Shown here one piece after another: positions 47,645-57,362 of a stretch of 64,000 bases of DNA (positions are counted from its first letter, which is position 1; each line of letters starts with the position of its first letter). A program made the position numbers and the translations under genes. The DNA is taken from the NCBI RefSeq assembly GCF_000213175.1, contig NW_009799099.1:3825674-3889673 (forward strand), written 5' to 3'. Origin of the DNA: Neurospora tetrasperma FGSC 2508 (lineage: Eukaryota; Ascomycota; Sordariomycetes; Sordariales; Sordariaceae). A model generated the notes under the pieces. It ran no database searches. It was not told where the DNA came from and saw only the letters and a list, made by a program, of their open reading frames with translations.

Positions 47645-48805
47645 CTAGTTGACCTTGGTAACACTCAACTCACCCTTCCCATTCTCCTCTTCAAGCTCCA
47701 ACAACCCACCAGCCTCCAGTCTCTTCTTCCACTTGGTGCTCTCATACCTGGCCAGAATCATGGTCATCCTCAGTATCGCCTCACTGCTGGATTCGTGCTC
47801 CTTGACTTCAGCCGCAACAGGTGTGAACGTCCACCTTCCGAACGCCCAGTTGAGGATATACCTCGTCGTTTGGGCTTCGCTTCCCGTGGACGTAGGTGGT
47901 GCTGAAACCGTGGTATCCTCATCCGAATTCTTCAGCACCTCCCGCGCAGTTTTCGCAGAAACCGCCAACACGGCCTTGATCCTGTACACCTCATCCTTGC
48001 TCGTTTTCCTCAAGAAAGCCAACAGCTTCGCCACATCCACCGTCGCTTCTCTGTTGCCACTCTTAAGCTCAATGCTCAACACCTCCACCTCCGTCTGATG
48101 ATCATGCTTATGCTTATCGTCATGTCCACACTTGTCATCATGAACATGCCCATCCTCTTCCGTAAGACCCCTCGCCAACCCTCCATCAATCCCAAACACC
48201 ACCGACATGTCCACCCACCCCTTATCACTCTTCACCCACGCCGTGTCCACCTCCAAATCCCCCACCCTATCCAAAACCTCATCAAACCTCCTCTCCCCCG
48301 CCCCTTCCCACTTGTTAAACACAATCAAATCCGTATACCGCGCCTGAATCCGCGCCGTATAACTAGTATCCTCATACCCCTTCCAATTCTCCACATCAAT
48401 CACGCTCACCACGCCATCCAGCACATACTGGCCCCCTGTCTCTCTAGCCAGCCGGTTGACTTCGAGCGCCAGCGTAGCAGGGAACGCAGAGCCCGAGGTC
48501 TCAATGACGATTCGGTCCGGCCGAACGGTGGACTGGAGCTCGGAAAGGGCAACCGAGAGCTGACCGACGAGGTTGCAGCAGATGCAACCGTTCAGAAGCT
48601 CGGAGACGCCGGCGATGGCCGAGGAGGAGGCGAGCTGGGAGTCGACGGCCAGATCGCCGAATTCGTTCTTGAGGAGGGCGAGGCGGTAGGAGGGGTTGGC
48701 GGCGCGGAGCTGGGGGAGGAGGTTCAGAATGAGGGTGGTTTTGCCGGAGCCGAGGAAGCCAGTTATGATGGTTATGGGGATAGGGGATGATTGGTCGCGC
48801 GTCAT
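47645..48805 (-). CDS. CobW/COG0523-family GTPase metallochaperone
   Basis: An intronless gene of 386 residues. The N-terminal P-loop is ITGFLGSGKTTLIL (residues ~14-27), followed by LLKNEFGDLAVD, the metal-binding GCICC motif (~72-76), and FNKWEG near residue 168 as a variant of the NKxD guanine-recognition motif. A His/Asp-rich stretch at ~218-240 (GHVHDDKCGHDDKHKHDH) probably binds zinc. The CobW C-terminal domain closes the protein with YILNWAFGRWTFTP. Family members use GTP hydrolysis to deliver zinc, cobalt or iron-group metals to client enzymes. The CPELVPI-type N-terminal motif that ZNG1 uses to bind methionine aminopeptidase is not present, so this is probably a different CobW paralogue. 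Client and metal remain unknown. Confidence 0.92.
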   Translation of the reverse strand: MTRDQSSPIPITIITGFLGSGKTTLILNLLPQLRAANPSYRLALLKNEFGDLAVDSQLASSSAIAGVSELLNGCICCNLVGQLSVALSELQSTVRPDRIVIETSGSAFPATLALEVNRLARETGGQYVLDGVVSVIDVENWKGYEDTSYTARIQARYTDLIVFNKWEGAGERRFDEVLDRVGDLEVDTAWVKSDKGWVDMSVVFGIDGGLARGLTEEDGHVHDDKCGHDDKHKHDHQTEVEVLSIELKSGNREATVDVAKLLAFLRKTSKDEVYRIKAVLAVSAKTAREVLKNSDEDTTVSAPPTSTGSEAQTTRYILNWAFGRWTFTPVAAEVKEHESSSEAILRMTMILARYESTKWKKRLEAGGLLELEEENGKGELSVTKVN

Positions 48806-49813
48806 TGTGGTGGTTGTTCGTGGGTTGGTTGGTTGGTTGCGTGATTGTGTTGGAGGGGTAGGTTTCGTAAGTATAGGATCGAGTCTGGGACTACACTAGG
48901 GTCTAAGTCGCGAAGGAAAGTTCGAGGTAGGTCGATCGATCGAATGTCGGGGAGATAATGGAGAGTAGGCGACCTGTAAGTGAGGTATGTAGGAGGTCAA
49001 AGACTGTCGCAAGGAATTTCGGGCAATTCAGGATTGCAGAATTGTAAAAGAGAGAAAGATCGCCAAGCTGCCCTGGCTTCTGGAGAAAGCTTCTCGATTC
49101 CGATCCGACTTCGGGGACGTCTAACTTGGTCAAGAAGAAGGGTTTTATAAAAGCAACAACAGTATGTATTGTTCAAGGGAATCAGTAAAAGCAACTCTAT
49201 TCAATATATAAATAATATTTACAAGAAGATGGAGAGAGAAATAACACAGTCATATGGTTCCTGGAGTTTCCAGCATCATGGTCGCCCTTGGCGTCGGATC
49301 TTGCCGCCGCTTGGAGGGGCACGACAAGGTGGCGGGGGCTCGTGGGCACAGTGGGCTGTTCTGGGCTTCTAGCCGGTCCGATAAGATCGGGCGATAAGGG
49401 CGATAAGGACATCCTCCTCGATGGTGAATTGAGGTCGATGATGACTGGGACGTGCCATGGTGTTCGTCAAATAAGATATGTATCTTCATTGCTATAAATT
49501 GAAATCATCTGGAGCTCCTCTGCAGGAACAGAAAAAATGATTGTTTTGAACTTCAGACGACAGAAGCAAAGCGCACATTGTCTTTGTACAACGAAGGGAT
49601 TTCGTGACGTCATCTCCACCTGAATAGACCACTTACACCTGCTTCATGTCTTAACTGAAGCCATGAAAATGCCCGTCTAAAGTCGTGTTCTTGTGTTTGA
49701 ACCCTTCTCAAACTCTTTCTTGTCTACCCTTAGTTGTCAATAATCGAAAGCTAGTACCACAGCTCTCTCTTCTCTTCCATCACCACCAACCCATCTTCCA
49801 CGGCATCATCACC
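48806..49813. other. Divergent promoter interval, about 1 kb
   Basis: This lies between the CobW-family gene and the small Gln-rich gene. No coding region is supportable; short frames on both strands lack motifs. Confidence 0.5.
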
Positions 49814-50279
49814 ATGTCAACAAACCCCAACACCGTCAGCCAACCCGGGGCCGAGGGACAAGACCCCTCAGACTACAAGCCTCAGCTTGATCAAATTGCC
49901 GAGCAGAAAAGAAAGGGTCCCGAGGAGCAACAACAAACCCAACAAAGCGGAGCAAGCGGGATCGTTGACAAGAGTATGCCATAACCCAGTCTTCGTCGTC
50001 CAACATCCGTCTGTAACATCCCAAGCTTACCTATCATTACTTGTGCTACAAAAACAAACAGTCTCGGAATACGTCCCAGCATCAGTTAGCGAAACGATTG
50101 GACTAGGAAAGAAGCAGCAGCAGCAGCAGCAGCAAGAAGAGATGAAGCCCAAGGAAGAAGACTTCAGCGCTGTACCACCGCACCGTCCTCATCACGATGA
50201 ACAGATTCAAGAGTTCATTAGGGATCAGCATCGGAGCAAGGAGATTTTGGGTGATGATGAGGAGACAAAGGGTAATTGA
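49814..50279 (+). CDS. Small hydrophilic Gln-rich protein, function unknown
   Basis: Two exons, 49814-49973 and 50062-50279, give 125 residues. The 88-nt intron has a GTATGC donor and an ACAAACAG acceptor, and a phase-1 join yields VDKISEYVPASVSETIGLGK. The protein is hydrophilic, has no membrane segment or signal peptide, carries Q-rich runs (EEQQQTQQ and a Q7 tract coded by CAG repeats), and ends in DFSAVPPHRPHHDEQIQEF and IRDQHRSKEILGDDE. The block from ISEYVPASV to DQHRSKE looks like a conserved motif rather than random sequence, but I cannot assign a family. Splice phase and codon composition support a real gene. A TCACC sequence immediately before the ATG is a good fungal start context. 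Confidence 0.7.
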
Positions 50280-51042
50280 AGGGTTAGGGGCTGAGGGGTG
50301 ATAATTAGCAAGCGGGAGGGGGTTCGAAAGATAGCGAGTGCGGTTTCAATAATGACTGACTACAATCACATGTTCAAAGTACAACCGTCTCTTGAACTCA
50401 ACTTTAAACCGTGAAAAACCTCTCCAACAATCTTAGTAATCATCATGGCATCCTTTACTTCGACTTAAAGTGACAACAACATCGTCGATCTCTTCTCCTT
50501 ATGTAACATCAAGGCGGCCCGCATGAGGACTGAATGACAGGTCCCGAGTCGACTCTGAGACCCCCGGGAAGCGGGAAGCGTCAACCCCGCCCCCCGCTTT
50601 CATACTAGCATCATGTCCTTGCCTGTCTCGTCCCCCTCAACACTACCAAGGGTCTTCCGGCATCCTCCCTCCTCCATCTTCTTCCTTTCGAAATCCTATT
50701 TCAATATTAACCTGACTTCCAAGTTTGCCTCTGATCCACTGACTGTCGATCATCAACCGGTTGACAAACTTGTTGAAGCTCAACAGAACTTTGAACATCC
50801 CGGACTTCCATCCACTTCGTCATCATTTTTGAATCATCTGCATTATCGATAGATATCCGGAGCGTCTCCTCGACAGCTTATAACTGAGAACCACCACTTT
50901 ATCCAACTTTGATAAACATTCACGTCTTCATCATACTAGACATATTCTACAATACATAGACGAGAATCTTACCAACCTTACACTCTACCATAACCCACCA
51001 AACCCATCCATCCAATATCTTACAACCAGCCACCTTCCAAAA
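50280..51042. other. Intergenic, promoter of the dihydroxyacetone kinase gene
   Basis: No gene is supportable. A 79-codon open frame at 50613-50852 lies in the probable promoter/5' UTR and might act as an upstream open frame. The last 100 bases before the start are C/A-rich, typical of a fungal leader. Confidence 0.45.
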
Positions 51043-53048
51043 ATGTCCAACCGACACTTCATCAACGACCCCCAACACCTCGTCCTCACATCCCTGCAAT
51101 CCACCACCCTCCTCAACCCCGGCGTCGCCCTCGACGCCCACAACAAAATCGTCTACCTGCGTCCCGGCTACGGCCATGCCTCCTCCTCCTCCAACCAAAG
51201 ACAAAAAGTCTCCCTCATCTCCGGCGGCGGCTCCGGCCACGAACCTTCCTTCTCCAGCATGGTCGGCCGCGGTCTCCTCTCCGCCTGTGTAGCAGGTACT
51301 ATCTTCGCTTCCCCCTCTGCCGAACAAGTCCGTACAGCGATCATGGGGCGGGTTGAAAACAACGAGCCCTCCTCCTCCTCCTACTCTCCTGAACATGGAC
51401 AACAACAGGGAGGAGAGGATGCGGGCGGGGTCCTGGTGGTAGTCATGAACTACACCGGCGACGTGCTCAACTTTGGCCTAGCCGTAGAAAAAGCCAAAGC
51501 CGCGGGGGTGAACGTGGAGATGGTGGTTGTCGGGGATGATGTCGGTGTTGGACGGACTAAAGCTGGGAAAGTAGGGAGAAGAGGCATTGCGGGGACGGTG
51601 TTGGTCCAAAAGATTGCGGGAGCGTTGGCTGCGCAGGGACGGAGTCTGAAGGAGGTGACAAAGGTGGCCAATTTGGCGGCGCAGAATATCGTCAGTGTCG
51701 GCGCCAGTCTGGAGCATGTGCATGTTCCGGGGAGAAGGGCGGAGGCGGAGGGCGCCGAGTTCAAGGTGTTGAAGGAGGGCGAGGTGGAGATTGGCATGGG
51801 GATTCATAATGAGCAAGGGAGCAGTAGGGAGAAGGGGATTGGGTTGCCGGAGTTGGTGGGGAAGATGCTGAAGCAGTTGCTGGATCGGAACGATGAGGAC
51901 AGGGCGTTTGTGAATGTGAATTCGAATGAGGTGGTGCTGTTGGTGAACAATCTCGGTGGTGTCAGCCCGTTGGAGATGGGCGGGATTGTCACCGAGGTGG
52001 TGACGCAGTTGGCGGAACAACCGTATGGGATCAAGCCCGTGAGGATCCTGAGCGGCACGTATATGACGAGCTTGAATGGGTTGGGATTTAGTATCTCGCT
52101 GTTGAATGTGGTTAACACGGACATTGGCGGACCGGGCATGATTGACCTGCTGGATTACCCGTCTGAGGCGACGGGTTGGACAGCGCCCATCTCCAAGCTG
52201 ACTTGGGAGGAGCAGCGGGAAAACAAGAATACCCGGGAGAATGAGGTCAAGTCCGAGGAGGAGGTGAGGCCTTGTGGTCTAACGTATGATCCCCAGGAGG
52301 CGCAGAAGCAGCTGGTTGCCGGTCTGAAGGCTGTCATCGCCGCCGAACCGGATGTGACCAAGTACGACACCATGGTGGGTGATGGTGATTGCGGTATCGG
52401 TCTGAAGCGCGGCGCTGAAGGTATGTCTCCCTAGCAACAACCCCCCTCCTTCTTTTTCTAATGACTAACAAAATACCAGCAATCTTGTCGCATCTCGACT
52501 CCAACCCCCTAACAGGCGATGCAGCCATTGACCTCGCCAAGATCGTCACCGTAGTCGAGCAAACCATGGATGGTACCTCCGGTGCTCTCTACGGCATCTT
52601 CCTCAACGCTCTGGTCGCCTCTCTCCACACTGTCGGTGGAGGGGAGTCGGACAAGAAAGCTGCTGACGAAAATGCCTGGGCCGCAGCACTCAAACTGAGC
52701 TGTGAGGCCCTGTCCAAGTATACGCCCGCTCGTCCCGGTGACCGCACCCTGGTCGATGCCCTCTATCCCTTTGTCGATGCGCTCGAAAAGACCGGTGATG
52801 TGAAGAAGGCGGCCGAGGCTGCCAAGCAGGGAGCTGAGGGCACCAAGGGTATGAAGGCCAAGCTGGGCCGCACCGTCTACATTGGCGGGTCTGGATTCGA
52901 GCAGGTGCCGGATCCGGGTGCTTGGGGATTGGCAAAGTTCTTCCTTGGACTGGCTGGAATTGAAAAGTCTGATGATTCCAGTGCTAAGCAGGCCAAGGGA
53001 TCGGATGATGGATGGGAGGAGGTTACAAGAGAGGCGGAATTGCCGTAA
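51043..53048 (+). CDS. DAK1: Dihydroxyacetone kinase
   Basis: Two exons, 51043-52420 and 52480-53048, give 648 residues. The 59-nt intron has a GTATGT donor, an ATGACTAAC branch site and a CCAG acceptor, splitting an Ala codon. The DhaK domain (residues ~1-375) has GGGSGHEPSFSSMVGRGLLS and GASLEHVHVPG with the His that forms the covalent hemiaminal with the substrate. The DhaL ATP domain (~420-640) has YDTMVGDGDCGIGLKRGAE, with Asp residues that hold Mg-ATP, and MDGTSGALYGIFLNAL. The enzyme phosphorylates dihydroxyacetone (and glyceraldehyde) with ATP in the cytosol, detoxifying dihydroxyacetone and feeding glycerol carbon into glycolysis. It is ~60 residues longer than yeast Dak1, mainly from a Ser/Gln/Gly insert near residues 106-128 and a Glu-rich insert near 400. 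Confidence 0.95.
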
Positions 53049-53630
53049 GAATGGCGCTGTATGTGATCATGATATACCCCTAGGTAGTTAGTTTGCACCG
53101 CCATTTCAATGTGACGTACCAGAAAAACCATGGAGAATCATCCCGTTCAAGCTTTAGCTCGTCGTTAAAAAGCAAAAGAAAACATGACGGGGTCTGCAAG
53201 AACCTAAACACGGTTTGGGTGTTCTGCTCGATCAAGTTACCAGAAATGAAAGATAAAGAGTTAAACAAAACCAAATACACGTTTGAACGCCGAGCTCACA
53301 CTAGTTTTCCCTTTGTATGACCTTCCTAATAGCCCCTGAAAATCTGCTTGGGTTTCTCTTCTTTCCTCTCGTTCCTGCGCGGCGCCTTTTCACGGGGCGT
53401 TTTGAGTTGCTTTCGTGGTTGTGTCGTCATCATGGTCGATCGAGCGGTTGAGTAGTAGTAAGGTGATATAGTCCGCATGCCTCTCGATTCGGTCGACCAA
53501 CAATAGGTACCTTCCCGGTCTCGATTTCCACTCCATTCGAACCATTAACCCTAAGTTGTGCTGGCGCGTATCTTCGCCGTGCAAGTGAAATAAACCTCCA
53601 ACCTAAAGATTTTGCCGTGCTATTCGTAAA
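53049..53630. other. Convergent 3' flanks of DAK1 and SMD2
   Basis: No gene was seen; probably 3' UTR sequence of both genes. Confidence 0.5.
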
Positions 53631-54402
53631 CTAGCTTAGGAGGACAAGGATGACGGAATCGCCTCTCAAGAACCTGCCAGGAAAGTGAAACATGTCAGCC
53701 GTGGGTCTTTGCTTCTTCTTCTAGGAGAGAAGAACAACAGATGAAAAGGGAGTGCACAAACATCTTGCTGATAAACCTGTCCTTGTTTACGGGCTTGCCC
53801 TTCTTGCCATTGGCCAGTCGGGGCGTCTCGGTCCACATCTCCTTGACGTTCTCCAGCACCATGTTCATGTGGCGATCGAAAGCCTTGACGCGCGCAAGGA
53901 TCTTGCGCCCATTGCGGACGGAAATGAGGACCTGGGAGTGGCTGCGAACGGCGGTCTGAAGGATGGACTGCGGAAAAGGGTGTCATATTAGTCGCTGCTC
54001 CGTGTCGAAAGGGGTGTGGATCAAAGCTTATAGGGCATATGTACCAGAGGACCGGCGGAGAACTCGTGCTCTTCGAGGAGAGAAACTTCGTATTCACTGT
54101 ATCAGACGAGTTGATTAGCTTTGTGGTTTGGCTGGGCGGGCGTCGTGGTCTTGGGTCGCAAAGAGGAGGAGCTGGGAGCAGCAGGGCGGGCGAGATGACG
54201 ATGGTAATAGAGGGAGGTGATGTTGACAAGAGGATATAACGTACGTAAGCTCATTGCGCGGCTTCGTGAGAAGCTCCCTATATAGTAGGCAGTTGTTAGT
54301 CAAGTTGGTTTCGTTGGAACGTCCATGGGCTGCCCGCGCACATGGGTTGATGCTGGAGGATGGGATAGCTACTAACTGAATCTTTGCATCCGCTGAAGTC
54401 AT
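53631..54402 (-). CDS. SMD2: Small nuclear ribonucleoprotein Sm D2
   Basis: Six exons are inferred: 54402-54377, 54277-54245, 54096-54045, 53967-53762 and 53673-53631 give the coding parts (five coding exons; total 360 nt, 119 residues). The protein reads [20 protein letters not shown], then [20 protein letters not shown], then Sm motif 1 ([28 protein letters not shown]) and Sm motif 2 ([11 protein letters not shown]). The N-terminal helix [12 protein letters not shown] is diagnostic of SmD2. It is one of the seven ring proteins on the U1, U2, U4 and U5 snRNAs and acts in the nucleus in pre-mRNA splicing. Length equals the family norm. The last intron starts inside the SKMF motif (donor GTTTGT). 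The very short exons of 26, 33 and 52 nt are supported only by phase and homology. Confidence 0.92.
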
Positions 54403-55351
54403 GACGATGGTGTTTTGGTCTGGAGTTGAATTGGAGTGATACTGAAATGTAGGAGGGGCAGAGAAGCTGTGGTTTCGTCTTTGTATCAAAAATGCTTGTT
54501 GACGTCGAGTTGTTGCTTCGCGCGGTATGGGTTGGTGGTGTACGGTAGAAGCCTGGACAATAGTTGCTGTAATGGACGGATGCTATCGCTATCTTCAATC
54601 CACGAAATGTTGCAGCAGCGGACGGCCAGGCGCGGCGGCGACTCGGAGCGTGGAGCTACAGCACACGCGCCAAGCTTTTCTGGGAACCGTCTTCAAAGTT
54701 TGGCGATTGGATGACAAGCTCATGGTGGATCCCAATGCGAAAGGCTGAGGACCGCTCCGGTGACAGGTGCTGCCAGCCCCGCCGAACCCGACATGCTCCC
54801 CCGGACAGCCGGGGCATCGGGTTTCCAGTGAGCGGAGGGCCCGAGCGTCGCTTCTGGAAAATGACAAGTTTAAATGGATATCATCGGCCGGAGGATATTC
54901 CAGATTCTAGTGATAGCGGCGGGGATTCGGCAGGTTCCACAGCTACACTATTAGGTAGCTCCCCCGTAACCCCGCCCCGGGGATTGCCAGGCGCGGTGCC
55001 CTTGAAAATCAATTGAAAGCTGGAGCTCCATTTCGCGTTGAATTCCGGAGCAGCAAAAAGTGGATTTGCAGATACTCTCGCTATCACTTATCACGGTTCC
55101 TGCGTCCACGCGGCATTCAGATCATTGGTGATTGTTCTCCCGTTTTCCCTTTCCCAGCCCAGGAAAACGAGTCCCGAAAAAAAGTGCCCAAGTCCCTTGG
55201 CCGGTCTATGATGCAACAACGGTGCTAAACAGCCTCGGGGTGGATTTTGGACTTAGTATTTTTTCTTCCATATTGACCCTGGGTCTTGTTATTCCATTCC
55301 TATTCTAGACAAAGCCAGCCGACAGCCAGCCAATTACCGAAGTGTACATCG
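54403..55351. other. Divergent promoter interval, SMD2 and HIBCH
   Basis: About 950 bases without a supportable gene. It should contain both promoters and 5' UTRs. Confidence 0.5.
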
Positions 55352-56952
55352 ATGTTGGTCTCCAAGTCCATTGCCAGCCGCGCCGGCTTGGCTTCTGCTG
55401 TTGCTTCTCGCAGCTGCCGACCAAGCTTCACCGCGATGCCGCTCAGAGCCAAAGTCCTGGGCCAGCAGGCCCCAGTAAGACGCTCCTTGGGAAGACAAAA
55501 GCCATGGACACGGACACAGCTAACACGCTCGCCGCCCCCTCCTCCCAGATCTCGACCCAAGCCGCCGCCGAGTTGTTCAAGCCCGTCGAGGGTGACGAGC
55601 CCGAGGATGTCCTCTTCAACAGTCTATACAATCTCCGCTCCGTCGAGCTCAACCGCCCAGCCAAGTACAACGCCCTCAATGGCTCCATGATCCGCAAGAT
55701 CGCGCCCCGTCTCCTCGAATGGGAACGCTCCGACATGGCCAACGTCATCGTTATCAAGGGCTCCGGAGAGAAGGCCTTCTGCGCCGGTGGTGATGTTGCC
55801 GCGCTGGCCAAGCAGAACGCCGAGGGCCCCGAGGGCATCAAGAAATCCGTCGACTATTTCGGCCTCGAATACAAGCTCAACCACCTGATTTCCACCTACA
55901 CCAGGCCTTACGTGGCTTTCCTCGACGGCATTACCATGGGAGGTGGTGTTGGTCTCAGCATCCACGCCCCCTTCAGAATTGCGACCGAGCGCACTGTCTT
56001 CGCCATGCCCGAGACCAAGATTGGCTTCTTCCCCGACGTCGGCGCCTCTTTCTTCCTCCCCAGGATGCCTGGCCAGGTCGGCCCCTACCTCGGTCTCACC
56101 AGCGCCCTGCTGAAGGGTGTCCAGGTCTACTACGCCGGCATTGCCACTCACTATCTTCACTCGAGCAGTCTGCCCGCCCTGGAATCCCGTCTTGCCGAGC
56201 TTACCCCCCGGGACTACTGGACCATAGAACAGCGCCTTAGCGTCATCAACGACACCATCGAAGAGTTCTCCACCGGTGTCCCCTACGACGAGAATATCGA
56301 AATTGGCGGTAAGATTCGCCTTGCTATCGACCGTTGCTTCAAGTACGACAAGATCGACGAGATCATTGCCGCCCTTAAGGAGGAAGCCGCTGAAGGCGCC
56401 AAGGGAGGCGTTCAGAGCTGGGCCAAGAACACCCTGGAGGAGCTCACCCAGCGCTCCCCTACTTCTCTCCATGTTACGTTGCGTCAGATGCGCCTCGGCA
56501 AGTCTTGGGGCATTGCTCACACGTTCAAACGCGAACACCAGATGGCCGCCAAGTTCATGAAGTCTCACGACTTCAATGAGGGCGTCACCGCATTGCTCAT
56601 TGACAAGGGGGCGAACGGACCTGCCAAGTGGAAGCCGGCTTCGCTAGACGAGATCCCGCCTGGAGCCAACATCTCTGAGGACTACTTTAGGAACGACCCA
56701 GAGGTCCCTGTGTTGGAGCTGCTCAACGACAGATCCTACATGCAGTATCCCTACAACAAGTTTGGCCTGCCCAACGATTACGACGTCAAGGAGGCGATAG
56801 AGAAGGGCAACTTCACCCGGGAAAAGCTCATCGACCACTTCGTCGAGACCAGGCGTGGCAAGCAAGGTGTTCGGGAAGCCGTTTCTGACGTCCTCGATCG
56901 TATGGCCGTGCGGAGCAAGGGTACTGAGCATGTCCAATGGAAGAAAGAGTAG
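55352..56952 (+). CDS. EHD3: 3-hydroxyisobutyryl-CoA hydrolase, mitochondrial
   Basis: Two exons, 55352-55474 and 55549-56952, give 508 residues. Exon 1 encodes a typical mitochondrial leader, MLVSKSIASRAGLASAVASR, rich in Arg/Ser with no acidic residue. The 74-nt intron (GTAAGA donor, ACAGCTAACAC branch site, CCCAG acceptor) joins QQAP to ISTQAAAELF in phase 0. The mature enzyme is a crotonase-fold hydrolase: KGSGEKAFCAGGDV and DGITMGGGVGLS form the oxyanion hole, and MPETKIGFFPDVGASFFLPR holds the catalytic acid residues. The C-terminal part has RSPTSLHVTLRQMRLGK and EGVTALLIDKGANGPAKWKP. It hydrolyses 3-hydroxyisobutyryl-CoA in valine breakdown in the matrix. Exon 2's frame stays open through the intron, where a well-placed ATG (55504) could start a leaderless form. 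Confidence 0.95.
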
Positions 56953-57362
56953 AATGGACAAAGATGCTAAGGAGTGGTCGGAGAAATGCTCGTTGTACGA
57001 TAACCCACCGTGTTGATAATGATGATGATTGCCCCATCCGGCCAGGCTACCTTGTTGTCTCAGTTGCCATTTTCCGCTTTTGTGTCGAGGATCTCCCGAA
57101 TTCACAACACGAAGGTTTACTCAGTGTTATTCTATGGATGGCGATAGTACTGTTACGGCTACTCTTACTTTCACAGCGACTATACCTTGATCTTTTCTCA
57201 GTGCCGGGCCCTAGAGTCTGAAACCCAGCGGCATGCTGTGTGCTTCAGTCACGATCTTGGACTTCTATCAGTGGTACCACCGGCCTCTGGTAGAAAAAGC
57301 TGTGTTGCACATAATATTTCATGCCTATACCCTAGACCTGATACATCTCATTCAAACTAGTC
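56953..57362. other. Convergent 3' flanks of HIBCH and the ABC transporter
   Basis: No gene was seen. Confidence 0.5.

Noticed and set aside
48098-48790. 230-codon plus-strand frame opposite the CobW-family gene
   Set aside because: It is antisense to an intact, motif-bearing gene and encodes only a His/Arg/Gly-rich peptide with no domain.
50613-50852. 79-codon frame upstream of dihydroxyacetone kinase as a separate gene
   Set aside because: No motif and located in the presumed promoter/leader; at most an upstream open frame.
55624-56568. 314-codon minus-strand frame opposite the HIBCH gene
   Set aside because: It is antisense to a clearly conserved enzyme and its peptide is a codon-bias shadow.
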